In this document: in pieces, positions 23,759 to 33,669 of the stretch
Numbering within the stretch: the stretch's first letter is position 1
Layout: the number at the start of each line of letters is the position of its first letter
DNA from: Desulfobacteraceae bacterium
GTDB lineage: Bacteria > Desulfobacterota > DSM-4660 > Desulfatiglandales > Desulfatiglandaceae
Reading direction: 5' to 3'
Assembly: GCA_016783065.1 (NCBI GenBank)
Contig: JADHXI010000017.1
Coordinates: forward strand, 1-34,713
Length of the DNA: 34,713 nt
Position numbers and translations under genes: made by a program
The notes under the pieces: model-generated
Databases searched by the model: none
What the model was told of the DNA's origin: nothing
What the model saw: the letters and a program-made list of their open reading frames with translations, nothing else

Positions 23759-24241
23759 CTAGCTTTGTTCCAAATTCATTTCCTTCTCACGTTCCTTTGT
23801 ATCCGTATCTTTCTTGGGCGTCGCGGCAACCCCCGCAGTCGTCTTAGGCTTCTTCGTCTTCTTTTTACCTGACTTTTCTCGTTCATCAGAGGTCAAGAGC
23901 TGAACCACGGAAATGGGAGCCCCGTCTCCTTTCCGCACCCCTTTTTTGATAATCCTGACATACCCCCCCTGCCTGTCAAGATACCGATCTTTCAGTCCAT
24001 CAAACAGTCTGTGGGTGACAGCCTTGTCTTTCATATAGGCGAGGGCTTGTCGCCTTGCATGCAGATCCCCGCGTTTGGCAAGGCTTATCATCTTCTCGGC
24101 AATCGGCTTAACCGATTTTGCCTTGGCATCCGTTGTCTCTATCTGTTCATACTTGAGCAGGGAAGTGACCATATTCCTCAGCATGGCTCTGCGGTGACTG
24201 GGGTTGCGTCCTAGGGGGTTTCCTGCCTTTCTGTGCCTCAT
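23759..24241 (-). CDS. rplQ: 50S ribosomal protein L17
   Basis: L17 sits near the peptide exit tunnel. Core residues: [53 protein letters not shown] and [18 protein letters not shown]. After about residue 116 there is a Lys/Thr/Glu-rich tail of some 44 residues, of the low-complexity kind common in this group. Its ATG overlaps the rpoA stop (ATGA). It is the last gene of the ribosomal operon before the terminator. Confidence 0.97.
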   Translation of the reverse strand: MRHRKAGNPLGRNPSHRRAMLRNMVTSLLKYEQIETTDAKAKSVKPIAEKMISLAKRGDLHARRQALAYMKDKAVTHRLFDGLKDRYLDRQGGYVRIIKKGVRKGDGAPISVVQLLTSDEREKSGKKKTKKPKTTAGVAATPKKDTDTKEREKEMNLEQS

Positions 24242-25347
24242 TTGCCTGTATCCTTCTTTTTTGCTTTTGCCTTTCCAGCTGCTTTTTTCTCTTTATTGTC
24301 TTCTTCCTTTCCTTCTTCCGCTGCTTCTTTTTTCTCTTCTTCACCATCCTCTGATCTATTGACGGGCGGGAATTTTTCTAACTTCATCCCCAGCGAAAGC
24401 CCCATTTCCTCAAGGATGGACTTGATTTCATTCAGAGACTTCCTTCCAAAATTTTTTGTCTTCAACATCTCTGATTCACTCTTTTGGACCAACTCTCCAA
24501 TAAGGGTGATATCTGCATTTTGTAAGCAGTTGGCAGAACGAACCGATAATTCAAGCTCAGAAACAGGTCTGAAAAGGTTTTCGTTAAGTTTCACCTCCTC
24601 TTCCTCTTCCTCCTCTTCCACGGGTTCCGGCTCTTCTTCAAAATTGATAAATGGCGTCATCTGTTCCTTAATTATTTTGGCAGCATAGGCGATTGCGTCT
24701 TCAGGCAACAGACTGCCGTCAGTCCAGACCTCCACCGTCAGTTTATCATAATCCGTCACCTGCCCAACCCTTGCGTTTGTCACCACATAGTTGACTTGCT
24801 CAACAGGCGAAAAAATGGCGTCCATTGGAATAACGCCTATTAGCTGTTCTTTGGGCGTGTTCCCCTCGGCCGGGACATACCCCTTTCCTGCCTTGACCAC
24901 CATCTCCATGCTCAGCTTCGCTTCCTTGTTTAGTGACGCAATATGATGGTCGGGATTCAGTATCTCCACAAAGCCATCTGTTTCGATATCACCGGCCTTG
25001 ACTTCCCCTTCTCCTTCTCGAGACAGGCGGATAACAGTTTCCTCGGCGTCAATAATTTTGAGTTTGACCTCTTTAAGATTCAGAACAATGTCGGTCACAT
25101 CCTCATATACCCCAGGAATGGTAGTAAATTCATGAGGTACACCGTCGAACTTAACAGAAATAATTGCCGCTCCTTGTAGAGATGAGAGCAGGATACGCCT
25201 CAGGGAATTTCCGATCGTGATCCCAAGCCCCCTCTCAAGTGGCTCGCATATGAATTTCCCATAGTAGTTCGTATAACTGTCCTGGGCGATTTCAATGCGC
25301 TTGGGCTTAATTAGCTCCCGCCAATTCTTACTCCTTAGATCTACCAA
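24238..25347 (-). CDS. rpoA: RNA polymerase alpha subunit
   Basis: This is the alpha subunit, with assembly domain ([30 protein letters not shown]) and C-terminal promoter-contact domain ([36 protein letters not shown]). Two low-complexity parts stand out: an acidic linker ([15 protein letters not shown]) between the domains, and a 40-residue Glu/Lys/Ala tail after the CTD. TTG 25347 is preferred because GGGGAGG (25354-25360) lies six bases upstream; ATG 25365 is the alternative. The product has 369 residues against about 330-340 usually, the excess being the tail and linker. It lies between rpsD and rplQ, the normal alpha operon order. Confidence 0.96.
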   Translation of the reverse strand: MVDLRSKNWRELIKPKRIEIAQDSYTNYYGKFICEPLERGLGITIGNSLRRILLSSLQGAAIISVKFDGVPHEFTTIPGVYEDVTDIVLNLKEVKLKIIDAEETVIRLSREGEGEVKAGDIETDGFVEILNPDHHIASLNKEAKLSMEMVVKAGKGYVPAEGNTPKEQLIGVIPMDAIFSPVEQVNYVVTNARVGQVTDYDKLTVEVWTDGSLLPEDAIAYAAKIIKEQMTPFINFEEEPEPVEEEEEEEEVKLNENLFRPVSELELSVRSANCLQNADITLIGELVQKSESEMLKTKNFGRKSLNEIKSILEEMGLSLGMKLEKFPPVNRSEDGEEEKKEAAEEGKEEDNKEKKAAGKAKAKKKDTGK

Positions 25348-25416
25348 AAAAAACCTCCCCGTCATCTTGTTAACAAAAGGATATAATACGATCAAGCCTC
25401 TATATTCTTCTGCGAA

Positions 25417-26046
25417 TCATTTCGAATACAATTCCACAACGAGCTGTTCCTGAACGGGCATTGTGAGGTCTTCTCTATTGGGAAGGGCTTTTAGCATCCC
25501 CTTTAAGCTCCCTTTTTCAACTTCGATCCAGTCTGGAATACCTCTCCGGACAACAGTCTCAACGGCCTCTTTGATAAAGGGTACATTGCGACTCTTCTCT
25601 TTCACCTCAATCACGTCTCCTGGCTTCACAAGATAGGATGGTATATTGACCTTCTTATTGTTAACCAAGAAGTGGTTGTGCCTGACCCCTTGCCTTGCCT
25701 GATTCCGGGACGTTGCAAAACCCATTCTGTAAACCACATTGTCCAGACGGGATTCAAGCAACAACAAGAGATTCGTTCCGGTGATCCCCTTCTGCCTTTC
25801 TGCGCGGTAATAATACCCCCTAAACTGCTTTTCCAGCACACCATAGATTCTTCTGATCTTCTGCTTTTCTCTTAGCTGCACCCTGTAATCGGAGTACTTT
25901 CCCCCACGCCTCTGGCCATGTTGTCCTGGCGGATAAGCCCTTCTCTCAAACGAACACCTGTCACCGTAACAGCGGTCACCCTTCAAAAAAAGCCGAAGAT
26001 TCTCCCGCCTACATAACCTGCATGATGAACCGATATATCTGGCCAA
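25417..26046 (-). CDS. rpsD: 30S ribosomal protein S4
   Basis: S4 is a primary 16S rRNA binder. It opens [14 protein letters not shown] and [11 protein letters not shown], a four-cysteine set that indicates the zinc-binding form. The S4 RNA-binding domain ([23 protein letters not shown]) follows. Length is 209. The start is TTG 26046, which gives the invariant (M)ARY start. Confidence 0.97.
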   Translation of the reverse strand: MARYIGSSCRLCRRENLRLFLKGDRCYGDRCSFERRAYPPGQHGQRRGGKYSDYRVQLREKQKIRRIYGVLEKQFRGYYYRAERQKGITGTNLLLLLESRLDNVVYRMGFATSRNQARQGVRHNHFLVNNKKVNIPSYLVKPGDVIEVKEKSRNVPFIKEAVETVVRRGIPDWIEVEKGSLKGMLKALPNREDLTMPVQEQLVVELYSK

Positions 26047-26156
26047 GTTAGCCCCCAGCGTTATCTTATTTCTTATTTAGCTTAGAATACTTGATGGTTT
26101 TCAAAATTTATCCGTTCACATAAAATCTTGAACCCACAATCCAAAATTCAAAATCT
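26047..26156. repeat. rpsK-rpsD spacer with short degenerate repeats
   Basis: The 110-base gap is unusual for this operon. It contains iterated AATCCAAAATTCAAAATC-type words (about 26138-26157) and AT-rich sequence, with no terminator or gene. It resembles the filler at 7158-7194 and 19909-19935 in style, not in exact sequence. Confidence 0.4.
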
Positions 26157-26552
26157 TTAGACTCTCCGCCTCTTGGGAGGTCGACACCCGTTATGGGGTA
26201 TTGGCGTTATGTCCCGTATGGACGTAACGGTGAACCCCTCGACCTGGAGAGAGCGCAGGGCCGATTCTCTCCCCACGCCTGGTCCTTTGACCCTCACTTC
26301 CGCAACCCTCATCCCATGGTCCATTGCCTGCCTGACGGCATTTCGTCCGGCCAATTGGGCCGCGAATGGGGTGCTCTTCCGCGACCCCTTGATCCCACCT
26401 CTGCCCGCACTTGACTGGGCAATTACATTTCCGTCAGGATCCGTGATGGTCACGATGGTATTATTAAAAGTGGATTGTATATAAACGATACCTGTGGGTA
26501 CGTTCTTTTTTTCTCTTTTTGCACGGCTCTTCTTTTTCGCAGCTTTTGCCAT
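26157..26552 (-). CDS. rpsK: 30S ribosomal protein S11
   Basis: S11 lies on the 30S platform by the E-site mRNA. Motifs: [57 protein letters not shown] and the C-terminal [13 protein letters not shown]. It has 131 residues, starts at ATG with GAGGAAG-type spacing sequence upstream, and lies 16 bases after rpsM. Confidence 0.98.
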   Translation of the reverse strand: MAKAAKKKSRAKREKKNVPTGIVYIQSTFNNTIVTITDPDGNVIAQSSAGRGGIKGSRKSTPFAAQLAGRNAVRQAMDHGMRVAEVRVKGPGVGRESALRSLQVEGFTVTSIRDITPIPHNGCRPPKRRRV

Positions 26553-26568
26553 CCTCTTCCCTCAAATT

Positions 26569-26940
26569 CTACCGTTTCTTTTTCCCCATAACAGCCCTGC
26601 GAGGCCCCTTACGCGTCCTGGCATTGGTGCTGGTCCTCTGTCCCCTGACAGGAAGACCCCTCCTGTGCCTCAGACCACGATATGCCCCCAGATCCATCAA
26701 CCTCTTTATGTTCATGGATACTTCGCGCCTGAGATCCCCTTCCACCTTATGTTTCTCGTCAATAATCTTCCGGATACTGGTAACCTGCGCCTCAGTGAGG
26801 TCATCCGATTTGGTATCCCAGTCCACACCCGCTTCAGTAAGTATTTTTTGAGAAGAGCTCCTCCCTAGACCATAGATATAGGTCAAAGCAATCTCAATCC
26901 TTTTCCTCCTTGGTAAATCAACACCCGCAATTCTTGCCAA
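26569..26940 (-). CDS. rpsM: 30S ribosomal protein S13
   Basis: S13 contacts the P-site tRNA and bridges to L5. It opens [23 protein letters not shown], with [25 protein letters not shown] near the end. It has 123 residues. The start is TTG 26940, preceded by GGAG. The order rpmJ-rpsM-rpsK-rpsD-rpoA is canonical. Confidence 0.98.
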   Translation of the reverse strand: MARIAGVDLPRRKRIEIALTYIYGLGRSSSQKILTEAGVDWDTKSDDLTEAQVTSIRKIIDEKHKVEGDLRREVSMNIKRLMDLGAYRGLRHRRGLPVRGQRTSTNARTRKGPRRAVMGKKKR

Positions 26941-27026
26941 TCTTTAACTCCTTCTGTTCTGTGATTGGTCGTTCTTCATTTCATATTCCAACCGGCAATA
27001 AAGAGGTTTTGTTTCCGAACACATGC

Positions 27027-27140
27027 TTACCCTTGCCTTTGTTTGTGCCGGGGGTTTACGCAGATTACCCGCACGACGCCTTTTCGTCTTATTATCTTGC
27101 ACTTATTGCAAATGGGCTTAACCGATGGTCTCACTTTCAT
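27027..27140 (-). CDS. rpmJ: 50S ribosomal protein L36
   Basis: This is a 37-residue gene: [17 protein letters not shown], then [20 protein letters not shown]. The Cys/Cys/Cys/His set (CxxC, then C and H) marks the zinc-binding form of L36. It lies between infA and rpsM, its standard place. The gap to rpsM (86 bases) shows nothing else. Confidence 0.97.
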   Translation of the reverse strand: MKVRPSVKPICNKCKIIRRKGVVRVICVNPRHKQRQG

Positions 27141-27209
27141 AATCCTAAAGGTCTCCTTGTCTACTTGGGATGGCGATAAAAGAGGGTCCTGATTATTTAC
27201 GGATCCTAC

Positions 27210-27431
27210 CTATTTTTCCCCCCGATATACAATACGGCCCTTGGTCAAATCGTAAGGAGACAACTCCACTGCCACCATATCCCCCGGAAGAATCTTAATA
27301 AAATGTTTTCGCATCCTGCCCGAAATATGACCCAAGACCCTGTGACCGTTTTTGAGTTCGACCCTGAACTGCGCATTTGGCAAGGTCTCGATCACGACCC
27401 CTTCGACCTCAATAGCCTCTTCCTTAGCCAT
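27210..27431 (-). CDS. infA: Translation initiation factor IF-1
   Basis: IF-1 blocks the ribosomal A site during initiation. This OB-fold protein reads [40 protein letters not shown] and [18 protein letters not shown], an almost textbook IF-1. ATG 27431 gives the family start and 73 residues; the longer frame has no support. It follows secY after 112 bases, with no map gene between them. Confidence 0.98.
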   Translation of the reverse strand: MAKEEAIEVEGVVIETLPNAQFRVELKNGHRVLGHISGRMRKHFIKILPGDMVAVELSPYDLTKGRIVYRGEK

Positions 27432-27543
27432 ATGCCTTTCCCTGCTCTCCAATCTCTGGCCCCTAGCCAACGGTCAGTGCCTTTGACCGGAATACCTTGC
27501 CGTTTACGAGTCAGCATCTGCGAGTCGGAGGCCAATCATACGG

Positions 27544-28857
27544 CTACCGCACCCTCCCAAAACCCTTCTTCATAAACCCTTCATAATGCCTTGTCAGCAT
27601 ATGCGATTCGATCTGATTTGTGGTGTCCATGGCCACACCAACCACAATCAGCAATGCGGTCCCTCCAAAATAGAACGGGACATTTAATTGATAGATCAGA
27701 AACTGAGGTAAAACACAAACGGCCGAGATATAAGTGGCCCCCGAAAAAGTGATTCTTGTCAAGACCCGATCAATATAATCAGCCGTATTCTTGCCCGGCC
27801 TCATTCCGGGGATAAACCCCCCTTGTCTTTTCATGTTGTCGGCCACATCAACAGGGTTAAAATGAACCGCAGTATAAAAATAGCAGAAGAAGAAAATAAA
27901 GGCCACATAGATCAGATTGTAGACGATGTGGCCCGGGGCCAAAAAATTTACAATGGTCTGGAGCCAGGGAAATTCGTCCACGCTCAAAAAATTGGCGATA
28001 GTAGCCGGAAACATCATGATGGAAGAGGCAAATATTGGCGGAATGACGCCGGCCGTATTGACTTTCAGAGGCAGATGTGTCGTTTGACCACCATACATCC
28101 TTCGGCCCACAACCCTCTTAGCATACTGAACGGGAATTCTCCTCTGTCCCCTCTCAACAAATACGATCACACCGATGACACCTATCATGAGTGCAAGGAG
28201 CAGAACCACAAAAAAGACGGTGATTTCACCGGTCCCCATCAATCTGAAAGTGTTGGCCACAGCCACGGGAAAACCGGAAACAATACCGGAATATATGATA
28301 AGGGAGATCCCGTTACCTATCCCCCTCTCGGTGATCTGCTCTCCCAGCCACATCAGAAAGGAGGTCCCGGCCGCGAGTGTAATAACAGTGAGGAGCCTGA
28401 AAGCCCAGCCTGGAGACGGGACAATCATCGCCCCCCCGGGGCCGGACATATTTTCAAGGCCAACCGCGATACCAAAACCCTGAATAACACTCAAAATTAC
28501 CGTGCCATAACGGGTATACTGGGTGATCTTCTTCCTTCCCTGCTCCCCTTCCTTCTTCAGTTTCTCAAGATGAGGCACCACAACGGTCATGAGTTCCAGG
28601 ATAATAGAGGCGCTTATGTAAGGCATGATTCCCAGAGCCATTACCGACATTTGACTCAGTGCACCACCCGTGAACATATCAAAGAGCCCAAAAAGGGTCC
28701 CTTCCCTCGCACCAAAAAAGGCAGACAGAGCTGTCCCGTCTATACCGGGCGTCGGGATATGACACCCGACTCGATAAACAACGAGCATCATGAGCGTAAA
28801 GAGAATCTTCTTTCTCAGCTCTGGAATCTTGCCAATATTTTGGAAACCACCTATCAA
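27544..28857 (-). CDS. secY: Preprotein translocase subunit SecY
   Basis: SecY is the channel of the Sec translocon, with ten membrane helices. Recognisable pieces: RVGCHIPTPGID, LGIMPYISASIILELM, GNGISLIIYSGIV, RRIPVQYAKRVVGRRMYGGQ, LPLKVNTAGVIPPIFASS and RPGKNTADYIDRVLTRIT. It has 437 residues, the normal length. The start is TTG 28857. adk and map, which often follow secY in this operon, are not here. Confidence 0.97.
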   Translation of the reverse strand: MIGGFQNIGKIPELRKKILFTLMMLVVYRVGCHIPTPGIDGTALSAFFGAREGTLFGLFDMFTGGALSQMSVMALGIMPYISASIILELMTVVVPHLEKLKKEGEQGRKKITQYTRYGTVILSVIQGFGIAVGLENMSGPGGAMIVPSPGWAFRLLTVITLAAGTSFLMWLGEQITERGIGNGISLIIYSGIVSGFPVAVANTFRLMGTGEITVFFVVLLLALMIGVIGVIVFVERGQRRIPVQYAKRVVGRRMYGGQTTHLPLKVNTAGVIPPIFASSIMMFPATIANFLSVDEFPWLQTIVNFLAPGHIVYNLIYVAFIFFFCYFYTAVHFNPVDVADNMKRQGGFIPGMRPGKNTADYIDRVLTRITFSGATYISAVCVLPQFLIYQLNVPFYFGGTALLIVVGVAMDTTNQIESHMLTRHYEGFMKKGFGRVR

Positions 28858-28873
28858 TTCACGATGCCCCCAT

Positions 28874-29314
28874 CTAAATCACTTCAACCCTGCCGCCGGC
28901 GGCCTCAATTTTTTCCTTGGCTGCCTTACTGGTTTTGTGGACCCTAACAGTGACCGGGTGAGTGATATCCCCGTGGCCCAAGATCTTGATCCCATCCTTC
29001 ATCTTCTTGACCAGGCCGGCTTCCTTTAGCACACCTGCATCCACGCTGGAGTTTGCTGCAAAGCGGCTCAGATCCTTGACACTAATTATATTATATTGCT
29101 TCCTGAATATGTTTGTGAAGCCACGTTTGGGAAGTCTTCGCTGAAGTGGCATCTGACCTCCCTCAAAGCCAGGGCGTGGTCCGCCTCCAGAACGTGCCTT
29201 CTGCCCTTTGTGGCCTCTGCAAGAAGTCTTTCCGTGTCCGGAACCTGGACCTCTTCCTATCCTTTTCTTCGCTTTTCTCGAACCCTCGGCAGGTGAAAGA
29301 TTATGAATTTTCAC
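28874..29314 (-). CDS. rplO: 50S ribosomal protein L15
   Basis: L15 is a late assembly protein of the large subunit. It starts [21 protein letters not shown], with [21 protein letters not shown] and [17 protein letters not shown]. It has 146 residues. It follows rpmD by 21 bases and precedes secY by 16 bases. Confidence 0.97.
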   Translation of the reverse strand: MKIHNLSPAEGSRKAKKRIGRGPGSGHGKTSCRGHKGQKARSGGGPRPGFEGGQMPLQRRLPKRGFTNIFRKQYNIISVKDLSRFAANSSVDAGVLKEAGLVKKMKDGIKILGHGDITHPVTVRVHKTSKAAKEKIEAAGGRVEVI

Positions 29315-29335
29315 TTTTTCTCACCTATTACGTCT

Positions 29336-29512
29336 TTAGTTAATCTTTACCAGGAACAAGACCTTATTGATCATCCCTCTAACGGCCGGGGTGTTTTCAA
29401 GCTCAACGGTCTTGTTCAGCCGTGTCAGGCCCAAACCCCTCAAGATCTGACCAATCTTCTTGTTCCTGCCTATCGAACTCTTGACAAGCGTCACTTTAAT
29501 CGTCTTAGCCAT
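29336..29512 (-). CDS. rpmD: 50S ribosomal protein L30
   Basis: This is a 58-residue protein: [40 protein letters not shown], and then [15 protein letters not shown], the complete L30 fold. It starts at ATG 29512, 27 bases after the rpsE stop, and lies between rpsE and rplO as expected. Confidence 0.97.
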   Translation of the reverse strand: MAKTIKVTLVKSSIGRNKKIGQILRGLGLTRLNKTVELENTPAVRGMINKVLFLVKIN

Positions 29513-29539
29513 AGCAAAAATTGTCTTTTCCCAATCGGA

Positions 29540-30037
29540 TCAGGTTATCATTTCTTCAACTGTCTTGCCCCTACGCCTGGCAATCTCTTCGGGAGTTCTG
29601 AGTGATCGCAGGCCCTTGATCGTAGCCCTCACAATATTATGGGGGTTATGGGAACCGAGACACTTTGTGAGTATATTTTGAATCCCAGCCGCTTCCAGGA
29701 CCGCACGCACCGCACCGCCCGCAATCAGACCGGTTCCGGGACCTGCAGGTTTCAATAATACACGGCCCGCACCCGATTCCCCGATCACTTCATAGGGGAT
29801 GGATGTCTCATGGATGTGAATTTCCCTCATATCCCTTTTGGCCTTTTCAATGCCTTTTCTGATGGCGTCGGGAACCTGATTCGCCTTTCCAAGTCCAGTC
29901 CCAACCGTGCCTCTGCCATCTCCAACCACGACGATCGCGCTAAAACTAAATCGACGACCCCCTTTCACTACCTTTGCCACCCGGTTGATATGGACCACTT
30001 TCTCTATTAGCTGATCTTCATCCTCTGGCTTAAACAA
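29540..30037 (-). CDS. rpsE: 30S ribosomal protein S5
   Basis: S5 acts in decoding fidelity and the mRNA entry helicase. Motifs: [60 protein letters not shown] and [15 protein letters not shown]. It has 165 residues. The start is TTG 30037 with GGAGGGAT upstream. Confidence 0.98.
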   Translation of the reverse strand: MFKPEDEDQLIEKVVHINRVAKVVKGGRRFSFSAIVVVGDGRGTVGTGLGKANQVPDAIRKGIEKAKRDMREIHIHETSIPYEVIGESGAGRVLLKPAGPGTGLIAGGAVRAVLEAAGIQNILTKCLGSHNPHNIVRATIKGLRSLRTPEEIARRRGKTVEEMIT

Positions 30038-30052
30038 TGGATCTATCCCTCC

Positions 30053-30421
30053 TCAAAACTTCATCCCGAACTCACGCGCCGCCTCGGCAAGGGCCTTTAC
30101 GCGGCCATGGTACAGGAACCCGTTTCGGTCAAAAACAACGATCTTGATGCCATTCTCGAGCGCCTGTTCAGCGACAGAACTACCCACCAAGGCGGCCCCT
30201 TTTTTATTACCGCCGTTCCCTTTAGTCTTCGGGGCAAGCCCTTTAGATAATGAAGAGGCTTCCACCAATGTCCTACCTGTGGTATCATCTATGACCTGAG
30301 CATAAATATGCCTGGCGCTCCTAAAAACACATAGCCGGGGCTTATCAGAGGTCCCTCGGATATTTTTCCGAACTCTTCTTTTTCTCTTCGCCCTTGCATC
30401 TGATCTACTAAAACCAGCCAT
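30053..30421 (-). CDS. rplR: 50S ribosomal protein L18
   Basis: L18 binds 5S rRNA. It reads [40 protein letters not shown] and [20 protein letters not shown]. It has 122 residues, with an ATG start. The 152-base gap to rplF upstream is wide for this operon; I see no gene or terminator in it. Confidence 0.97.
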   Translation of the reverse strand: MAGFSRSDARAKRKRRVRKNIRGTSDKPRLCVFRSARHIYAQVIDDTTGRTLVEASSLSKGLAPKTKGNGGNKKGAALVGSSVAEQALENGIKIVVFDRNGFLYHGRVKALAEAAREFGMKF

Positions 30422-30573
30422 CTTGATGATCCCTTAACCTCCGTAAATTAGAACCCAGATATTTTGTCTTCTTGCGATAGAAGGTCCAACCTTTTTAATA
30501 ATCACGGCCCCACTTCACAAGAGTGAGTCTCACCGGAACAGGCGATGATTCACCACCTTTTCGTGAAAGGCCG

Positions 30574-31113
30574 TTATTTGACAGCACCTGTCTTTCCGGC
30601 CTTTCTCCGGATCATCTCCCCTGCGTACTTGATCCCCTTCCCCTTATAAGGCTCGGGGCTTCTAAGATCCCTGATTTGCGAAGCGGTCATTCCCAGAAGT
30701 TCCTTGTCAATCCCCGTTAAAATGACCTTGGACTTATCTATGCTAGCATCCACGCCATCAGGCAGTTCGAAGTTTATGGGGCGTGAATATCCCAGGTTAA
30801 AAACAGCGGTCCTGCCTTCGATCGTAGCCCTGTATCCAACACCCGAGATCTCGAGAACTCTCTCAAAACCCTTTGTAACGCCGATTACCATGTTGTTGAT
30901 CAGAACCGCAAAAAGGCCGTGAAGGGACCTTGATTCCCTGCTCCCATCAGCCACCGAAACAGAGATTTTATCGCCATCCATATTCACCTGAACCTTGGGA
31001 TGCACCTGTCTCTTGAGCTCGCCCTTTGGTCCTTTTACCGTGAGGAGAGCACCTTCAAGTTTAATCTCAACATCTTTTGGTATCGAAATAGGCTTTTTGC
31101 CTAAGCGAGACAT
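30574..31113 (-). CDS. rplF: 50S ribosomal protein L6
   Basis: L6 lies near the factor-binding site. It starts MSRLGKKPISIPKDVEIKLE, with VKGPKGELKRQVHP and the C-terminal LRSPEPYKGKGIKYAGEMIR. It has 179 residues, with an ATG start. Confidence 0.98.
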   Translation of the reverse strand: MSRLGKKPISIPKDVEIKLEGALLTVKGPKGELKRQVHPKVQVNMDGDKISVSVADGSRESRSLHGLFAVLINNMVIGVTKGFERVLEISGVGYRATIEGRTAVFNLGYSRPINFELPDGVDASIDKSKVILTGIDKELLGMTASQIRDLRSPEPYKGKGIKYAGEMIRRKAGKTGAVK

Positions 31114-31156
31114 TCATAACCTCCACCTCTAAATGGGTTTGGCACTAACCAAGTAT

Positions 31157-31555
31157 TTACCACACCGAACAGAGGATCTCTCCACCGGCTTTGTTTTTCC
31201 TGGCCTCTCTATCCGTCATGAGCCCCTTCGATGTGGAAACGACGTTGATTCCATAACCATCCAGGACCGTTGGGATACCTTCAGCCTTTTCATAGATTCG
31301 ACAGCTTGGCTTGCTAACCCTCTTGAGTCCGCCGATCACGGGGACTCCATCTTCATCATATTTCAAAAATATTCTTATGAACCTATGTCGACCATCAGAG
31401 ACAATCTTCAAATTCTTGATATAACCTTCGGTTTTTAAAACCTTGGCTATGTTGATCTTTAATTTCGAACTGGGAATATTCACCACCTCGTGGGAGGCTC
31501 TCACGGCATTCCTGATTCTCGTCAGCATGTCAGCAATAGGATCGGTCATGGTCAT
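31157..31555 (-). CDS. rpsH: 30S ribosomal protein S8
   Basis: S8 is a primary 16S binder and, in E. coli, the repressor of the spc operon. It opens TDPIADMLTRIRNAVRASHE, with the C-terminal VSTSKGLMTDREARKNKAGG and EILCSVW. It has 132 residues; ATG 31555 or the next ATG, two codons on, may serve as start. Confidence 0.98.
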   Translation of the reverse strand: MTMTDPIADMLTRIRNAVRASHEVVNIPSSKLKINIAKVLKTEGYIKNLKIVSDGRHRFIRIFLKYDEDGVPVIGGLKRVSKPSCRIYEKAEGIPTVLDGYGINVVSTSKGLMTDREARKNKAGGEILCSVW

Positions 31556-31601
31556 TTGCCTTCTCCTTATAACCTTTCACCAATGATAATCCGAAAAGGC
31601 C

Positions 31602-31787
31602 TTACCAGCTTGATTTAACCACCCCTGGGATCTCACCCCTTAAAGCCATATTTCTAAAACAGATTCTACAGATCCCAAATTTACGTATGAAGGCTCTGCT
31701 CCGCCCGCAAACAGGGCACCTATTATAGTGACGTGTCGAGAATTTTTGCTTCCTTTGGGCCTTAACAATAAGCGACTTCCTAGCCAA
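31602..31787 (-). CDS. rpsN: 30S ribosomal protein S14, zinc type
   Basis: This is the short zinc-binding S14 of 61 residues: [20 protein letters not shown], then CPVCGR and CRICFR (CxxC...CxxC), ending [14 protein letters not shown] 31787 is chosen because GGAGG lies five bases upstream and the family starts here; the longer frame would overlap rplE. Confidence 0.95.
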   Translation of the reverse strand: MARKSLIVKAQRKQKFSTRHYNRCPVCGRSRAFIRKFGICRICFRNMALRGEIPGVVKSSW

Positions 31788-31812
31788 TATAACCTCCCTT
31801 AACTCGGCTAAC

Positions 31813-32379
31813 TCAGGTGCGGAAAGGCATCCCCAATTGCCGCAACAAAAAAAGACCTTCTGCATCGGTCTTTCCTGTTGTTACAATGGAAATATTCAGG
31901 CCTTTCATTTTTTCTATCTTGTCATAGTCGATCTCTGGAAAGATAATAAACTCCTTGATGCCTGTTGAGCAGTTGGCGCGGCCGTCAAAAATTTTGTCCG
32001 ACAGCCCTCTAAAATCCCTTACCCTGGGAAAGCCAACATTGAAGAGCTTGTCCAAAAAATCGTACATTCTTTCACGCCGCAGGGTCACCATACATCCTAT
32101 GGGCATCCCTTGGCGAAGCTTGAAACCAGCGATTGACCTCTTGGCCTTTGTCACAACTGCCCTCTGACCGGCAATCAGGCTAAGCTCTTCGATTCCAGCA
32201 TCAAGTGTCTTGATATTCTGAATGGCCTCTCCCAAACCCATGTTTAACACGGTCTTTTCTACCCGAGGAACTGCCATGATGCTCTTATATCCGAACTCCC
32301 TCATCATGGAGGGTACAACCTCTGCTTGATATCTATCCTTCAACCGGGACAATACTACCTCCTGAAAAACTTCACTCAT
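31813..32379 (-). CDS. rplE: 50S ribosomal protein L5
   Basis: L5 binds 5S rRNA and contacts the P-site tRNA. Motifs: [59 protein letters not shown] and the C-terminal [23 protein letters not shown] 32379 gives the family start (188 residues) and overlaps the rplX stop by eight bases (ATGAGTGA). Confidence 0.97.
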   Translation of the reverse strand: MSEVFQEVVLSRLKDRYQAEVVPSMMREFGYKSIMAVPRVEKTVLNMGLGEAIQNIKTLDAGIEELSLIAGQRAVVTKAKRSIAGFKLRQGMPIGCMVTLRRERMYDFLDKLFNVGFPRVRDFRGLSDKIFDGRANCSTGIKEFIIFPEIDYDKIEKMKGLNISIVTTGKTDAEGLFLLRQLGMPFRT

Positions 32380-32725
32380 CCATTGGTTCGCCACACTTCT
32401 TGCAGACGCGAACCTTGGAGCCATCTTCTAGAATACGTTTCCCAATCCTTGTTGGCTCTGTGCATTTATTGCAAATCATCATTAACTTGGAGACATGTAA
32501 CGGTGCCTCCTTCTCAATAATTCCTCCCTGGCCAGCCTGCTGGCTCGGCCTGGAATGTCTCTTAACCATATTTACTTTCTCGACAACCACACGCTCTTTC
32601 TCTGAGTCCACCTTCAAAACGGTACCAATTTTCCCTTTTTCTTTCCCACCAATAACAATAACTTTGTCATTCTTTTTAATTTTCGGGTGTTTTTTCCTCA
32701 CTTTTGACGCTCTCGATCTCGGCAT
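32372..32725 (-). CDS. rplX: 50S ribosomal protein L24
   Basis: L24 initiates large-subunit assembly. The KOW region reads [20 protein letters not shown], then [16 protein letters not shown]. The C-terminus ends in a CxxC...CxxC pair (CNKC, CKKC), a zinc-ribbon form. It has 117 residues. Confidence 0.97.
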   Translation of the reverse strand: MPRSRASKVRKKHPKIKKNDKVIVIGGKEKGKIGTVLKVDSEKERVVVEKVNMVKRHSRPSQQAGQGGIIEKEAPLHVSKLMMICNKCTEPTRIGKRILEDGSKVRVCKKCGEPMDE

Positions 32726-32769
32726 ATCTGCGATTATCCTTGTTATCAGTCAGGTGATGTGGTTTGACG

Positions 32770-33138
32770 CTAGAGCACCTCTGGGGCTAATGAAATGATT
32801 TTCATAAACCTCTTTGCTCTAAGTTCCCTTGCTACCGGCCCAAAAATTCTTGTCCCTATGGGTTCCCGTTGCTGATTGATCAACACGGCAGAGTTATCGT
32901 CAAACTTGATATAAGATCCATCACTTCTCCGGATCTCCTTGGCCGTCCTAACAACAACTGCTCGAACAACGTCTCCTTTTCTGACCTTGGAGTTTGGCAT
33001 TGCCTCTTTTACGGTTACAACGATAACATCGCCAATACTTGCGTATCTCCGCTTTGACCCTCCCAACACCTTTATGCAGGAGAGTAATTTGGCTCCTGAA
33101 TTGTCAGCCACCCTCAATGTGGTTTGAGTCTGTATCAT
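32770..33138 (-). CDS. rplN: 50S ribosomal protein L14
   Basis: L14 is at the subunit interface. It starts [20 protein letters not shown], with [20 protein letters not shown] and [20 protein letters not shown]. It has 122 residues with an ATG start, and is fully conserved in appearance. Confidence 0.98.
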   Translation of the reverse strand: MIQTQTTLRVADNSGAKLLSCIKVLGGSKRRYASIGDVIVVTVKEAMPNSKVRKGDVVRAVVVRTAKEIRRSDGSYIKFDDNSAVLINQQREPIGTRIFGPVARELRAKRFMKIISLAPEVL

Positions 33139-33188
33139 TTTCCCGGCTCCGATTCACCCTCGCTAGTCTTGCCAGAAATTGTTCAGCT

Positions 33189-33449
33189 TTAGCCGTGGGC
33201 TTTCTCGATAATATCAATAACCTGCCACCGTTTCCTTTTACTGATAGGGCGACTTTCAATGATCCTCACCTTGTCCCCAATCTGGCACAGATTCCTTGGG
33301 TCGTGGGCCATGTATTTGGCGCGTCTCCGAACATATTTCCTGTAACTTCCATGCCTGGTCAATCGTTCTACCAGAACCAGGGTAGTCTTATTCATCTGGT
33401 TCTTAATAACCGTCCCTGTAAGTCCTTTTCGCGATCCTCTCTCCGCCAT
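33189..33449 (-). CDS. rpsQ: 30S ribosomal protein S17
   Basis: This is an OB-fold 16S binder: RKGLTGTVIKNQMNKTTLVL, LTRHGSYRKYVRRRAKYMAH and GDKVRIIESRPISKRKRWQV. ATG 33449 is preferred over GTG 33455, since GAGG lies five bases before it; this gives 86 residues. Confidence 0.97.
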   Translation of the reverse strand: MAERGSRKGLTGTVIKNQMNKTTLVLVERLTRHGSYRKYVRRRAKYMAHDPRNLCQIGDKVRIIESRPISKRKRWQVIDIIEKAHG

Positions 33450-33461
33450 CACCACCTCGTA

Positions 33462-33665
33462 CTATCCTTTTGCCCCGGCAATTCCCAGTTCCCTAATCAC
33501 TGTTTTTACTCGGGCCAGGTCTCTCTTTGTCTTGAGAATCATAGCTGTGTTGCCCAGTTGTCCAGTGGCTTTCTGGAATCTCAGGTTAAACAACTCCTGC
33601 TTTGTCTCTTTTTCCTTTTCCCTGAGTTCTTCTTCGCTCAACTCCTTAAGCTCCTCGGCCCTCAT
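33462..33665 (-). CDS. rpmC: 50S ribosomal protein L29
   Basis: This is the two-helix protein at the exit tunnel: MRAEELKELSEEELREKEKE, ELFNLRFQKATGQLGNTAMI and KRDLARVKTVIRE. It has 67 residues, and starts four bases after the rplP stop. Confidence 0.97.
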   Translation of the reverse strand: MRAEELKELSEEELREKEKETKQELFNLRFQKATGQLGNTAMILKTKRDLARVKTVIRELGIAGAKG

Positions 33666-33669
33666 AAGC

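Noticed and set aside
27823-28947. Rightward 374-codon open frame
   Set aside because: Antisense shadow of secY and rplO with His/Asn/Lys-rich, domain-free translation.
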